Shown: in pieces, positions 26,251 to 37,690 of the stretch
Layout: every line of letters begins with the position of its first letter
Numbering within the stretch: the first letter of the stretch is position 1
Assembly: GCF_002994745.2 (NCBI RefSeq)
Contig: NC_037088.1
Coordinates: forward strand, 60,282,397 to 60,346,396
Direction of reading: 5' to 3'
Length of the DNA: 64,000 nt
Origin: Rosa chinensis
Lineage: Eukaryota > Streptophyta > Magnoliopsida > Rosales > Rosaceae
Program-made: the position numbers and the translations under genes
Notes under the pieces: model-generated
Databases searched by the model: none
Told to the model about the DNA's origin: nothing
The model's input: the letters and a program-made list of their open reading frames with translations, nothing else

Positions 26251-26356
26251 GGGGCGGAGCCACATATAGGCCAGCTTGGGCACTTGCCTACACTGAGTTT
26301 TTCTTGTTTGTCTTGAATCTTGCCTTACTTAAGAAACTTTTCTGGATCCGCCACTG
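26251..26356. mobile_element. 106-bp MITE with GGGGCGGA / TCCGCCAC termini
   Basis: Left terminus GGGGCGGAGCCA and right GGATCCGCCACTG are inverted relatives. Flanks CCCATCTTTA (26241-26250) and CCCATCTTCA (26357-26366) match at 9 of 10. Its termini resemble those of the larger element at 59625-60898. Confidence 0.7.
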
Positions 26357-26893
26357 CCCATCTTCAACAGATATAGCGCTATCTTTCCCCTTTATTAATA
26401 TATCGAAACTTATTGATGCGTTAGCTCATTCTTCGATCCATGCCATGAGCTTACCTCTTAAGAATTGAGTAAGACATTGTTAATTGGCAGCGAGATTACC
26501 AATTTAGAAAGATTAAAGAAGAGAGAGAGAAAGGAAAAAAAAACATGTTTCTTGGTTTCCAGAAATCAGAATCAATTAGAACAGAACAGTATCATGAATT
26601 GATATATAGCAAATTAAACCAAGCATGAGCACGATGCTCGCTCTCATTTAATGCTTGTGTTGGAGGTCTCAGGTTTTTCCTTGTATCGTGGTGAAGATGT
26701 CTGTTTCTTCCTCATAATTTATTTTTCCCTAAAATTTTTGCAGCTATAGCTAGCTAGATTCCCACAGAAACAACCAATTCAGCAGCAAGGTGAGCTCTTG
26801 CCCCGATAGGCTCAGTAGGCTTCTGAAACAAATACTGATCGATCGATGCAGATACAATGATACTAACCTTAATTACCCTTTGTTTATTATAAA

Positions 26894-28332
26894 GGGTTCT
26901 TGACCCATAGCACTAAAATTGACCAAATTTATCCTAATTACCCCAACAACAAATTTTTATTCTCACTTACCCTGTTTAAAATAAAATGACATTTTTACCC
27001 TTGATTGAATTAATAAACTACATTTTATCCTCTCTCTCTCTCTCTCTCCTGTGCGGCGTCAAATTCCAGCATCACGATCTTGGACGACATGGCGTCGATA
27101 GTCCACACCTGAAGCTCCGGTTGGAGTTACCAAAGTCAAACTCCGACTCGATGCAGAGCCTCGCTGGGGAGCTTGTCGGCGGCGCGTCGGAGCTTTTGCA
27201 ACTCGTCAACTATGTCGTCGGCGTTGGAAAGTCCGTCAACGGCTGTGGGGCCTTCAGGAAGGACTGCACTGGAAATTCAAAGGACTCAAATTTCCATCCT
27301 TGGATGATTCGACTTCTTCTTCGTGCTCCACAGAGTCGTGGGTTTCCGATCTAGTCATCGTCGTGGGTGGCTCCGCTGAAGCTGGTTTGGATCCCTAAGC
27401 TGCACTCAACTTCCGACCCAATTTCTGGGTTTGCTCCGATTTGGTGCCCAAAGTAATTTCTGGGAGGCCAGATCTTTTTTTTTTTTAGTAAACTGTGGGC
27501 AGAGGCTAAGAATGAAAGGGAAAAAAAAAGTTTTATACAATTTGGTCTTGCTCTATGCATGCACTGCTTTGAAAAGAATTCCATCATCTAATTTGGACTT
27601 TTTTTTTTTATACAATCTGTTCTTTTTTAGAATAAATTATACAATATGTTTATTTTTTCTTCTTTTTTTGGTAAAATGAGAGCAGAAGGCCCTCAAAGAA
27701 AAAGAAAAGGAAAAAAAAAGTTTTATTGGGGAGCAATAGACATCTATTGGAGGGTAATAGATGTTTTTAAATTGATATAATCTCTTCGTTTTTTTCTTTA
27801 ATAAAAGTTTTATTGGTCTAGTTTTAGGAATATTAGTTCTCATTCCGGCTACCGAAAGTTTTATTGGAGAGCAATAGATGTCTATTGGGGGGCAATACAT
27901 GGTTGATATTCGTCTATTGGAGGGCAATAAACGTCTATTAGGGGGCAATAGATTATTGATCGAGGCAATAAGCGTCTATTGGGGGGAAATAAATGTCTAT
28001 TGGGGGGCAATATATGTCTATTGGGGGCAAAAAAACTTTCCGGTGAGATTTTCAGCAAATTCTATTGGGCGGAGGTCAGTGACCGGATTCCTGCGAAAGT
28101 TGGCCGGATTCCGGCGAAGTCCCCTATGGTTTCTCTCTCTTCCATTCTCTTTCTCTCTCTCTAAGTAACAAAGGTGAGGGTAAAATGGTATTAAAAAAAA
28201 AAAAAAAAAAAAATCTTAATGATGTATTAGGGGAGACATCCTTAGAGTGTTTTTGGTAAGAGGGAATTAAAAAAACTTAGTGGAGTAAGTAGGAAAAAAA
28301 TCTCTAAAAATTGTGTAAATGGACAAAAACCC
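26894..28332. mobile_element. Mutator-like element, non-autonomous
   Basis: Termini GGGTTCTTGACC and (inverted) GGGTTTTTGTCC, with flanks TATTATAAA (26885-26893) and TATTATTAA (28333-28341), 8 of 9 identical. The GC-rich interior (27050-27450) may be a captured host fragment: the 122-codon frame at 26986-27354 has no recognised family. The right half holds the GGGGGGCAATA repeats annotated separately. Its terminal region is similar in style to the element at 47728-50744 (CTTACTCCACTAA). Confidence 0.65.
27725..28035. repeat. interspersed GGGGGCAATA(GA)TGTCTATT repeats
   Basis: About ten degenerate copies of an 18-22 bp unit combining 'tctattggggggcaata' with its near inverse 'caatagacatctattg'. 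Each unit is partly palindromic. Related words (ATTATTGCCTCCCAATAA) occur at 48060-48235 and 49935-49985, inside another Mutator-like element. Confidence 0.7.
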
Positions 28333-28341
28333 TATTATTAA

Positions 28342-30654
28342 AAGTCAAAAGGTAGTAAAATGTTTTTAGAAAAATCTTCAACATAACGTACGTGACATTC
28401 GTCGATAAATTTGAGGTATTTGTGTAATTGGTGAAACCCTAGACCTATGATAATGAAATTTTCTTAAACTAAATATAGAGCTAGCATACCAACATGCAAC
28501 GGAAGAACTAAGAGGTGTTTTATTTTGGAATCATGCATGAAGAAGAAGCAGCATGGAAATCTGTGAGACGACTTTAGTCTTCCAGTCCTAGTTGCAGATT
28601 AATTTCAACGTACATTACTTAATCTCCCTCGAATATTTGGTTTCGATTAAACAATCTATGCGTATTAATTCATGTCAGGGCCTCATTAATTTCTTGGTAT
28701 GGGTTGGCTTGTTTTTTTTCATTTCCCATCACTATCAAACTGATATGCTGATATCGTAACAGTATTTGGGTGCACTGCATCGTATAAAACTTAGCTGCTA
28801 ATTAAACTAGTAATATTCTATCTTTTACAAACACGAAAGAACAAACGGGGCAGGTGAATACCACCAAACCACGCAGCCTAACCCTGCCGAAGATACGTCA
28901 ATCGGAAGAGCCTCTACAACTTTATTTTCTTGTCTTGAAATGGGAGAAGATTGAAAAGATTTTTTGAGAAATCCAGCGTTAACAATTCCTCCACTATAGC
29001 TGCTCTTAGTTGCCAAGCTATACCAAATTCTGAGACTCTCAGAGTATTGACTGATCGAAATTAATGAGGGGTGATTGAGATAGTTATATGCATAAATATT
29101 GAAGTTTTAAGATTCTGATAGTTATAAAATCACGGGTTTAATACTCTCTCGACCCACACATACATGTTTGCTACTAATTTCCACAAAAAATTTCATGATC
29201 TTGAATGTTCTAGGACCATATTCACAGAAAAAAAATCCGTGTACTAGTATATATTTGTATAAATACACATGCATCGATCAAGACCTGTGAGTGCATGGGT
29301 TCCATGCATGAGTATTAGTTCACGGGATCAGTCTTCGTCTCAAGTGTGCTTATATCAGGTGCTGTCATGGACTCATGGTGATGTTCATAGAGAAGGAGAA
29401 GATCTAAATATGGATCTACCCCGCTTGCTTTGCTTATTAACCAAATAATAAACACATACGACCTGAGGTATACATACTTGATCTTCCATTTTCTAGTTGG
29501 CAATAATTTACAAATTAAGTAACAGAAAACCAGAGAATTATTCATTATTCAAAGGGTGCTTGCATCCTAAGTAGGACAAGAGGGCGGCTAATTAATCCCT
29601 TTCATGTATAAGACAAAAAATTCTGGTTTATTCTGATTCAGAAAATGAAGCACTTTACGGTTTTACTAATTAAGAAGTAACTAAACTATACAACTAGTTA
29701 ATTAAGAAACTCGACCAAGATAGATGTAACCTCATGCATAATGCCCTCTACATATTTGTCATGCTCTTACACATAAGGTTGAGTGCGACCTCGAGTTTGT
29801 TAGTTTGTATTGTACTTTGCCGTTTGTGCCCTAAACAATGCAGGACCTATTTTCTGAGGAAAATTTCAGACACTAAACTCTGGAGCATTAACGATGCTTC
29901 TAAATCCTTCCACAAGCTGGCCAAAACAATAATGAGAGTAGATTATACTAAACATGCAAGTTGATAAAAAATCAAGATCAATGAAATGCAATTATTAGCG
30001 TAGGGCCCTATAATACATGCAACTAGATCGAGTGGAGACTACTTGGTATCCGGGGTATCGAGCAGTACTAGTAACTACTAGGTATGTTAAAAAAGACATG
30101 CAATTGTCCAAAAAAGAAATGTAATTTTAATGTGTATTAGTGAAATTAATATGATATACCTCTATTTTTTGGAACATTTGCTCTAACCAATGATTTGGAT
30201 TATAAAATAAGCTTAAGAGCTAGAGCAAGCATTTGTATGCGTTCACGTGAATGATTGTGGGTTCATCTCTATGTCTCTAACAAATATTAAGCCTCTTTCA
30301 TTTCATGCTCAAATTTACTATCATCTAATAGACAACTTTAAGAGAGTGTGAGAAATAAGTGAATTTTAACCATATTTATCAAATTTAGATACATTTGTCC
30401 CTTACGGTTTCTAAAAAATTGTCACTTAGAAAAGCAGCTCTGAATTTAATAATACATAGTATTAATTATAAATCGGGGTAGCATTTGTTAGTTTTTTTCA
30501 TCAGAATTTTCACATCTGCGTGAAAGAAGAAATGGAATTATATCAAGAACCTGGAAAACATGCACGCATGCACACGGCGGCCAACAACATTTGCCGCAAT
30601 TCTTTAAGTTGACCCTTTTATTTTTCAATCCATGTTTTTCACCTTTCAAGAATC
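28342..30654. other. gene-free stretch
   Basis: No exon chain was recognised. A 63-codon minus-strand frame (29016-28825) starts MATKSSYSGG and has no known family; it could be a lone first exon but nothing joins to it. The rest is AT-rich DNA without clear repeat boundaries. Confidence 0.4.
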
Positions 30655-30667
30655 TATTGACCATTTC

Positions 30668-30919
30668 CTCTTTGGAATGTTTATATACACCAAGAGATTG
30701 TAATAGGGTGGCACATGAGCTTTCCAAATATACAGTGAAAAACATGTAAACTTGTACCTGGACGGGAAACTACCCAACCTGGTTACGTGAACAGTTGAAC
30801 TTGTAGAGGCTGATTTGGTCTCCTAGTTTTTTGCTTGTACCAGTTGTCTATTGTCATCCTGATGTACCATGATTCTATACAATAAATGGTTTTTATTCTC
30901 AAAAAAAAAAAAAAATTAT
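30668..30919 (+). mobile_element. 5'-truncated LINE, 3' end with poly(A)
   Basis: The insert starts inside the RNase H end (RDCNRVAHELSKYTV), continues through a 3' UTR with AATAAATGG and ends with a 15-A run near 30901-30915. An exact 13-bp duplication TATTGACCATTTC lies at 30655-30667 and 30920-30932. Such short 5'-truncated copies are typical of aborted LINE reverse transcription. Confidence 0.9.
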
Positions 30920-30932
30920 TATTGACCATTTC

Positions 30933-31259
30933 GGTTCAACTAGGAAACTTTCCCGCGCGATGCTGCGAATAATAAGGTTTTAAGGTTTTTGTGGCGATGA
31001 CTCCCTTCTCTCCCTCTTTTCTCTCATCGGGAGTCTCTCTTTTTTGCAGGTAATCAAGCAAAATAATCCCAAATTTAATCTTACAAAAATGAAGAGAGCA
31101 TATTTCAATTGGCGATGACTCCCCTTCTCTCTCTCTCTCGTCGGGAACAACTCAAAACGCAAAACCGAAGAGGTGGGAGAGAGACAAAACATGCATGAGA
31201 GGGGCAGAATAGATAGTAAATCAATATAGGTATTACTATTCATTGAGAGTTAGAACTTT
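30933..31259. other. gene-free; degenerate CT-rich repeats
   Basis: GGCGATGACTCCC followed by a CT-rich tract and TCGGGA occurs twice (about 30992 and 31092). No gene was recognised. Confidence 0.5.
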
Positions 31260-31935
31260 AGAACATCTCCAACCGTAAGAATTATGTTCTAGTTAAATTT
31301 AGCTAGAATTGTGAAATATAGCTATTGATTTACAATATTGCTCCAGCAGTAGTAGATATTTATAAATAATATACTATATTTTATCGAATCATAAACTGAC
31401 ATGTGGACAAAAGATGAGAGATAAATATAACTTTTGTTTTAGCTATGCATTGATTCTCTAGCTAAATATAGCTAAAGCTAAATTTAACTTAGTTATAAGA
31501 GCATCTCCAACAGAGTAGCTAAATTTAATTTTTAGCTATATTTAACTATTTTTGAAGCAAAATTCAGCTCCAACAGACTAGCTATAGCTTAGCTATATAT
31601 ATATATATTTAACTTTAGCTAAATTGGCTAGCTATATTTAGCTAGAGAATCCTACATAGCTAAAGCAAAAGTTATATTTCTCTCTCCTCTTTTGTCCACA
31701 TGTCAGTTTACGATTCGATGAAACATAATATATCACTTACAAATAGCTATCATTGATGGAGCAACATTGTTAAATCAATAGCTATAATTCACAAGTTTAG
31801 CTAAATTTAACTAAAAAATAAATTCTACTGTTGGAGATGCTCTAACTAGTCTGTTGGAGTTGAATTTTACTTTAAAAATAATTATATATAGCTATAATTT
31901 AAATTTAACTAGTATGTTGGAGATGTTTTAGTATT
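31260..31935. mobile_element. cluster of MITEs with GAGCATCTCCAAC termini
   Basis: GAACATCTCCAAC (31261), GAGCATCTCCAACAG (31500), CTGTTGGAGATGCTC (about 31828) and GTTGGAGATGTTTTA (about 31915) are inverted relatives bounding AT-rich hairpin DNA full of TAGCTAAATTTAGC words. Opposed termini suggest two or three related MITEs inserted in or beside each other. Exact borders are uncertain. Confidence 0.65.
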
Positions 31936-32235
31936 AAGTAATCTTACTCACCGAAAAGGATTCTCTCTTCCCATTCGGTGGCAAACGAAAGAAATAAAGT
32001 AGATTCTTGCTCCCTAATTTTCGTTCACTTCATTTGCTCCAGCTTTTACTCGACTATAACCCAATTTGTGGTCCCATAATGAAGATCATCGAACATATTT
32101 GGATCATGATATGGCAGATATGCCAATCATGCGCGCACTGGTAAAATCAACTGAGCGAGGGTTACCAATTTTTTTTTTTTGTCAACAGTTGTTTACCAAA
32201 TTCTAAAGGTTTGAATATTAGTCTTTCAATGTTGC

Positions 32236-33035
32236 CGGAGAAAGAATATTGGTCTCTTCCATGAAACACGTGTAAAATTAGAGCAAAAGAGTTAGTCATG
32301 GTTTTGAATGTTGGGTTTAGGGTTTGAATATTTGGATATTTGGATAAGGTTAGAATTAGATGCATGTAGAGTGTAGATCAAAGATGAGAAATGTACAAAA
32401 TATATAGCTGTTTTCAATTTTTACTGGTGAGCTGTGTTCTGTAAATTATTTAGAATAGGAATGATGTACACATACATGTTTAAATCTGATGTCAATATGA
32501 TAGAATATTGGTCTCTTCCATGAAACATATGTACAATTAGAGCAAAAGAGTTAGCCATGGTTTTGAATGTTGGGTTTAGGGTTTGAATATTTGGATATTT
32601 TGATAAGGTTAGAATTAGATGCATGTAGAGTGTAGATCAGAGATGAGAAAAGTACAAAATATATAGTTGTTTTCCATATTTACTGGTGAGCTGTGTTCTG
32701 TGGATTATTTAGAATAACTGTTACTAGGAATTACGTACACATGTTTAAATTTGATGTCAATACGACAGAATATTGATCTCTTCCATGAAACACATGTATA
32801 ATTAGAGCAAAAGAGTAATTCATGGTTTTGAATGTTGGGTTTAGGGTTTGAATATCTGGATATTTCGATAAGGTTAGAATTAGATGCATGTAGAGTGTAG
32901 ATCAGGGATGAGAAAGGTACAAAATATATAGCAGTTTTTAGTTTTTACTGGTCAGCTGTGTTCTGTGGATTATTTAGAATAACTGTTACTAGGAATGACG
33001 TACACATGTTTAAATCTGATGTCAATACGACTCGT
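32236..33035 (+). repeat. tandem array, about 262-bp unit, 3 copies
   Basis: Copies start at about 32236, 32503 and 32766. Each has AGAATATTGRTCTCTTCCATG, GGGTTTAGGGTTTGAATAT, AGATGCATGTAGAGTGTAG and GAGCTGTGTTCTGTGGATTA. The third copy has small insertions. No coding role was seen. Telomere-like TTTAGGG appears once per unit, but not as an array. Confidence 0.9.
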
Positions 33036-33229
33036 GAAGAACCTTTTTTTTATTTTTTTAAGATGGGTCATTAAGAATGGTAGCAAAGTTAAAACTGACA
33101 AAAAGGATGACCAATAAAATCATTAGTCAATCGACAATCTTGATGAGAAGTGAAACATTGAAATATTTGGGAACTAAAAAGTCATCCAAACTAAATGCTT
33201 AATAAGTATATACAAACAATAAAAAATTC

Positions 33230-33840
33230 TATGAAATATAGAGAACTGCTAAACTTTAGCCTTAATACTGATGGGGCATGGAAGAGTAGCTCTGGTAAGG
33301 CTAGTTATGGTGGAATGTTTCGTGATTATAAAGGTCAGGTGGTTGGTGCTTTCTGCTCAAATTTAGAGATGCCAACTTCGATTGCCGCTGGAGTGATGAT
33401 TGTTATTCAAGTTATTGAATTGGCTTGGGTGAGGGAGTGGAAATATATTTGGTTGGAAGTGGATTCTGAGATTGTGCTGAACTTCATGCGCTCTCCATCT
33501 TTAGTACCTTGGCAGCTTAGCATAGAGAGGAGAAATTGCTTGCACTATATGTCTCAGATGCAGTTTCACTTATTGCATATCTTTCGTGAAAGCAAAAACA
33601 ACCTTCACATGCTTTGACAAATCATGCATGGCGTCAACTACACAAGTTTGGTTTGGTAGGATCTACCGACCCTATTTATTACTTCTTTTTATAGTCGTGA
33701 TTGGTTGAGTCTTCATAATTTTCAGTTCTATTAATTGTTTGTATAACTGGCTTGAAGAGATGAAATTTTTCTCTTGTACCTCGTTTTTTTTTTTTTTAGG
33801 TAAGGTTTATACCCCCCACCTCGAGTGGCTGTCTTCTTAA
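33230..33840 (+). pseudogene. LINE RNase H (RVT_3) fragment
   Basis: Reads NTDGAWKSSSGKASYGGMFR, VEVDSEIVLNF-like (LEVDSEIVLNFMRSPS) and HIFRESKNNLHML, an RNase H of plant LINE ORF2 with the first catalytic Asp in NTDG. A stop follows at 33615. The 3' part contains a T run (33788) and a CCCCCCACC...TTAATAAA tail. Upstream RT is absent, so it is 5'-truncated. The RNase H has no host-gene partner nearby. Confidence 0.75.
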
Positions 33841-34090
33841 TAAATTTCTTCGTTCATTGAGGTTTACCAAAAGTAATTTTGAAAATTACAAAACGGATTG
33901 GTTCCATACAGTGCAATACGTTCTGGCACAGTTAATACTAGAGTCCTACAAGGCTACAATAGAAACTAAAATGATACCCACGCACTCTCTCATCTGAGAT
34001 ATTTAATAAATGGTATTCACTTACTTTAATTAATTTTATAAACGAGTTTAGTGTTGTCTGATCTATTGCACACGAAGGATTGAAGGCTCA
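33841..34090. other. LBD gene upstream region
   Basis: AT-rich, no repeat or gene recognised. It leads into the promoter of the LBD gene. Confidence 0.4.
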
Positions 34091-34122
34091 CACGTGATCT
34101 ACTACTACTACTACTATAAATA
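34091..34122 (+). promoter_or_regulatory. LBD promoter: G-box and TATA box
   Basis: CACGTG at 34091-34096, an (ACT)n run, then TATAAATA at 34115-34122, about 130 bp before the ATG at 34250. Spacing fits a core promoter with transcription starting near 34150. Confidence 0.6.
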
Positions 34123-34249
34123 CCCCACCTCTCCATTCCCATTTTCTCCAAGCAGTTTTAGTCTCACGTTCTCAACTGTCGCAGTCGCGCTCCTCCTTAG
34201 TCATCCTCTCCTCTCCAGACCTCTCCAAACCTTTCTCAAAAGCCAAATA

Positions 34250-34907
34250 ATGGGCGGAAATGGAACTTCACCGTGCGCCTCTTGCAAGTTGCTGAGACGC
34301 CGATGCGCACAAGACTGCATTTTTGCCCCTTACTTTCCCTCCGATGACCCCCACAAGTTCGCCATCGTGCACAAAGTCTTCGGTGCTAGCAATGTTAGCA
34401 AGATGTTACAGGTAACTTAAGCTAGTGGATATTGCAACGATTTGAGGATCGAGGTCCAAAATGAGATTTTTATTAAGCAGCGACAAGTGTGGCGGTGCAA
34501 AGTGCAATTAATTAATTGATCTTTTGTTTTATGGTTATGATCTGCAGGAGCTTCCAGTTCACCAGAGAACAGATGCAGTGAGCAGTCTAGTGTATGAAGC
34601 CAATGCAAGAGTGCGAGACCCAGTTTATGGGTGTGTTGGGGCCATTTCTTGCCTGCAAAACCAAGTCTCTGAGCTGCAAATGCAACTTGCTGTGGCTCAG
34701 GCCGAGATCCTCTGTATTCAGATGCAGCAGGAGCCTATGGTACTCCCTTCCCAGCAGATCGACACATGCACAGACGATGAGAGGACATATTTCCTCAACA
34801 ACAATCTCCCTCAGTACCTGGACTTTCCCTCTTCTAGTTCTAGCAATATTGTAATCCATGACTCTCTCAAGAGGGAGGGCATCTTTGGACATGACATGGT
34901 CTCTTAA
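34250..34907 (+). CDS. LOB-domain transcription factor, LBD12-like, 2 exons
   Basis: Plant-specific nuclear transcription factor; class I LBD proteins act in organ boundary and meristem development. Exons 34250-34411 and 34548-34907 join in phase, giving 173 aa. The LOB domain starts at residue 6: zinc-binding CX2CX6CX3C (CASCKLLRRRCAQDC), then the GAS block HKFAIVHKVFGASNVSKML. After the intron come ELPVHQRTDAVSSLVYEANA, RVRDPVYGCVGAI and the coiled-coil-like QNQVSELQMQLAVAQAEI. The intron sits at the usual LBD place, after KMLQ. The opening MGGNGTSPCASC and QAEILCIQMQ match the LBD12 (ASL5) subclass best; the variable C-terminus (Gln/Asn/Ser-rich) is short. The ATG chosen follows the 5' UTR directly and begins the family consensus. 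No lesion was seen. Confidence 0.93.
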
Positions 34908-35564
34908 CCATGCTCTCTTTCTTATTATAGAATACTTTCGATTATATTGTCAGTTTGATATACATTATTGACTCATTATCTGAATGTCTAAGTTTCAGAA
35001 TTTAGTAGCTCCAATTTTATAAAGTGCTTAGTTTGAAACCTCTCAATTTTATCTTCTATTTTTTTTTATCGAGTAGGGCTGAACCGCGTCTACATTTGTC
35101 TGTCTCTCCACGAACGAATTTCTTATAATAATCAGACAGATCAGGAGTGACTTGGAAACATGGGTAAGAATCTAAGATGATAATTAGGTCAACTCTAGCA
35201 TGTGATAAGAGTGAAGTAAATTGCTTCCTGAGTAAGCACTTATTAAAGAAGCTCCGATCAGCTTCTATGGATATAAAACTCATACATGCAAAAAGGGTCG
35301 GTGGCCATTTCAAACAATCTCCAGGGACATACATTCTTGTAATGAGTAAATTGAAAACACACCTAATCTACAAGTTTTATGGGTTTATTTTCCTAATCTG
35401 CTGCTGAACATTTGCTTCTTTATTAGGCCCTACGGTTTTACCTGTCAAACAGTTTCTCTTTGCCTCTTCTATTGTGCCAGTTTAATATTTGTTGTAAAAG
35501 GTACCTAATAAGCCAAACTCGAGAATTTTATGGACCTAGGCTCTGTTGCAAGAAGGACAAATCA
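34908..35564. other. LBD 3' region; no other gene
   Basis: Contains the LBD 3' UTR and AT-rich spacer up to the start of the inverted duplication. Open frames here have no family resemblance. Confidence 0.4.
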
Positions 35565-36198
35565 CTTCATAGAGTTCTAAATAAGACGCATAATATAAGG
35601 AGTTTCTAGTATTAGACTGAGGTCCACCTGCACCAACGCAAAAAATCAGCATTTTTTGCACCCAAATGCCCCATTTTGCCCCTCATTTTGCCTATGGTCT
35701 AGCTGGACTTTTGGTCCATAGTAGAATATTTGGTTTTCTCACATGCCAGAAGATTCCATTATGTTAATTTGTTTAAGAAAACGAGTAGGTTTCATACTTC
35801 ACAATCTAACTCTTCAAAAAAAAAAAAAAAAAAACGCCGCTGCAGAAGTGCAGATTGTTATCAACTTGGTTAGTCATGGGAAGAAAACAGAAGGAGCTAC
35901 CTGAATGAATGATAATTTGTGAGTTCTAATTTTTAATATATTTTTCTGAACTGATTCATCTCTCAATAAGTTATATGTCAAATCAAATAAATAATTTTAA
36001 AAGTTTGAGGAAAGAAACAAAATACAACAAGTAAAGATTCCTCCTTTGGCTTTGTTTAATGTAGAAACATTATGTTTCCCAAGTCAAACTAAAAAGCTTT
36101 TCTTCATCTATCCCAATCAAACCATCCTTTGTCATAAAAAAAATCAAACCAACCTTTCCGGCAGCCCTTTATCTTGTGGCTGTTTCTTGCTGTACTTA

Positions 36199-36880
36199 GG
36201 GCAACTCCAGCATTTGGGTTCAAAAACAGAAATTGAACAAAAATGAGACTTTTCATCTCCAACCAAGAAATTTAGAGGGGGCTGGTCCTATAAATATGGG
36301 ACTTGGGCTCATTTGAAGTCTCAAATTTGAGACTTTTCCAGACCAGGACTGGACACTGTACATGGGGCCAGCCCAATTGTTGTCTCAGCCAAATTGAGCA
36401 ATGCAACGCGCCTGGACATCATGATGAACGAGACACGCTGATGCTGCTGAAGGGAAGAAGAACACGCGCGCCAAGGCGCTGGAGAGAGAGCACCCTGCTT
36501 TTTAGTCTTCAGTCGTGGGGCCAGCGCACAAAGTCTGTCCCATGCCGATTGTTGAAACCCCCAACGGTCATGAAACGGACGATTGAGATCGGTCATGACC
36601 CAGAATGGACGGTGAGATGTGGAGTGTACTGATTTTTTTTTTCCACTGAAACTTATCTATTTCCAATCCGAGGGCTGAGATTTGAGTTAAAAAACCAATC
36701 AACGGCTCTTATTAAATCAAGGGTTATTAATTCTATTTTGTTGTAAAGAATAGTGAAAATAACACCCTCATATAGCACCCATGGTTGGAGATGAGAATTG
36801 AGTCCTATATAAATAGTGCAACAAGGGGGTGCTAAAATGAAAATAGCACCCCCAAATGGTGCCCATAGTTGGAGTTGCCC
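36199..36880. mobile_element. PIF/Harbinger (Tourist-like) MITE
   Basis: Termini GGGCAACTCCAGCATTTGGG and CCCATAGTTGGAGTTGCCC are inverted, with a 3-bp TTA duplication at 36196-36198 and 36881-36883, as in PIF/Harbinger elements. Arm B has the uninterrupted site (reverse strand ...CTGTACGTATGTCC..., about 62670), so this insertion followed the duplication. Inside, 36340-36640 is GC-rich and holds open frames on both strands with no recognised family. Confidence 0.88.
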
Positions 36881-37639
36881 TTATGTCCTGTGATTCATTC
36901 CAGTACACCACCACAGATTGACGGTCCATGCTTAAGTTTGTGTACTATTATTCTAACTTTTTTTTGGATATAACTATTATTCTAACTTAATTTGAATAAA
37001 AATGGGATTTTCCTTTTTTCCTATGGTTAGGTTATCATGCAAAGTGACTGGTTTGTACTCGGTTATTGTTTGTTTTCCTTAGATTAGTTGATTAATCCTT
37101 CACTAGTTGTTCACAAGAGTGATTAGTTTTCGCTCAAAGATGAATGCGCATAGAGACACATGCATACACACCCCCATACACAAGCTTAAAATAACCTAAA
37201 TTTCAAGAAAAAAAAAACAACTAATGATAAGGAATGAGTAATTCGACACAAGACTAATAGTAGATTACAACAAATCAATATATAAAGAAAGTTTCAAAGG
37301 TAATCAGACTAGGTATAAATATGATAAGACTACATGCAACTAATGGCAGTAGTTTACAATGAATGTATCATTAAAAAGCGAATGCGCTCAAATAGTCAGG
37401 TGTCTAATGAACTGTTGCAATACAGAAAACCTGAAAGCTATATCTTTGTAAATTGTCAATGACAACTTGTGCACAAATTTCAGCAAGAAGAATAGGTTGG
37501 CCAACAGAGTCTGCGACTACATGATACATCTAGTGGGATTAGAGCAAAAGCTTTTAGCAGAGTCAAATTGAAGTAGGAATTTGTTATCGAAATAGCAGGT
37601 ACTAAAAAGTAAAATCTATTAGTAGCAAGACAGAGGTAT

Positions 37640-37690
37640 CTGATCTCCCTCTATTTTCTATCTGATCTCCCTCTATTTTCTATCAACCTC
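37640..37690 (+). repeat. 23-bp tandem duplication
   Basis: TATCTGATCTCCCTCTATTT followed by TCTATCTG... occurs twice in a row. Arm B has a single copy at the corresponding place (about 55025-55045), so the duplication is specific to arm A. Confidence 0.7.

Noticed and set aside
36303..36632. 109-codon frame and its antisense partner
   Set aside because: Inside the Harbinger-type MITE; no protein family recognised.
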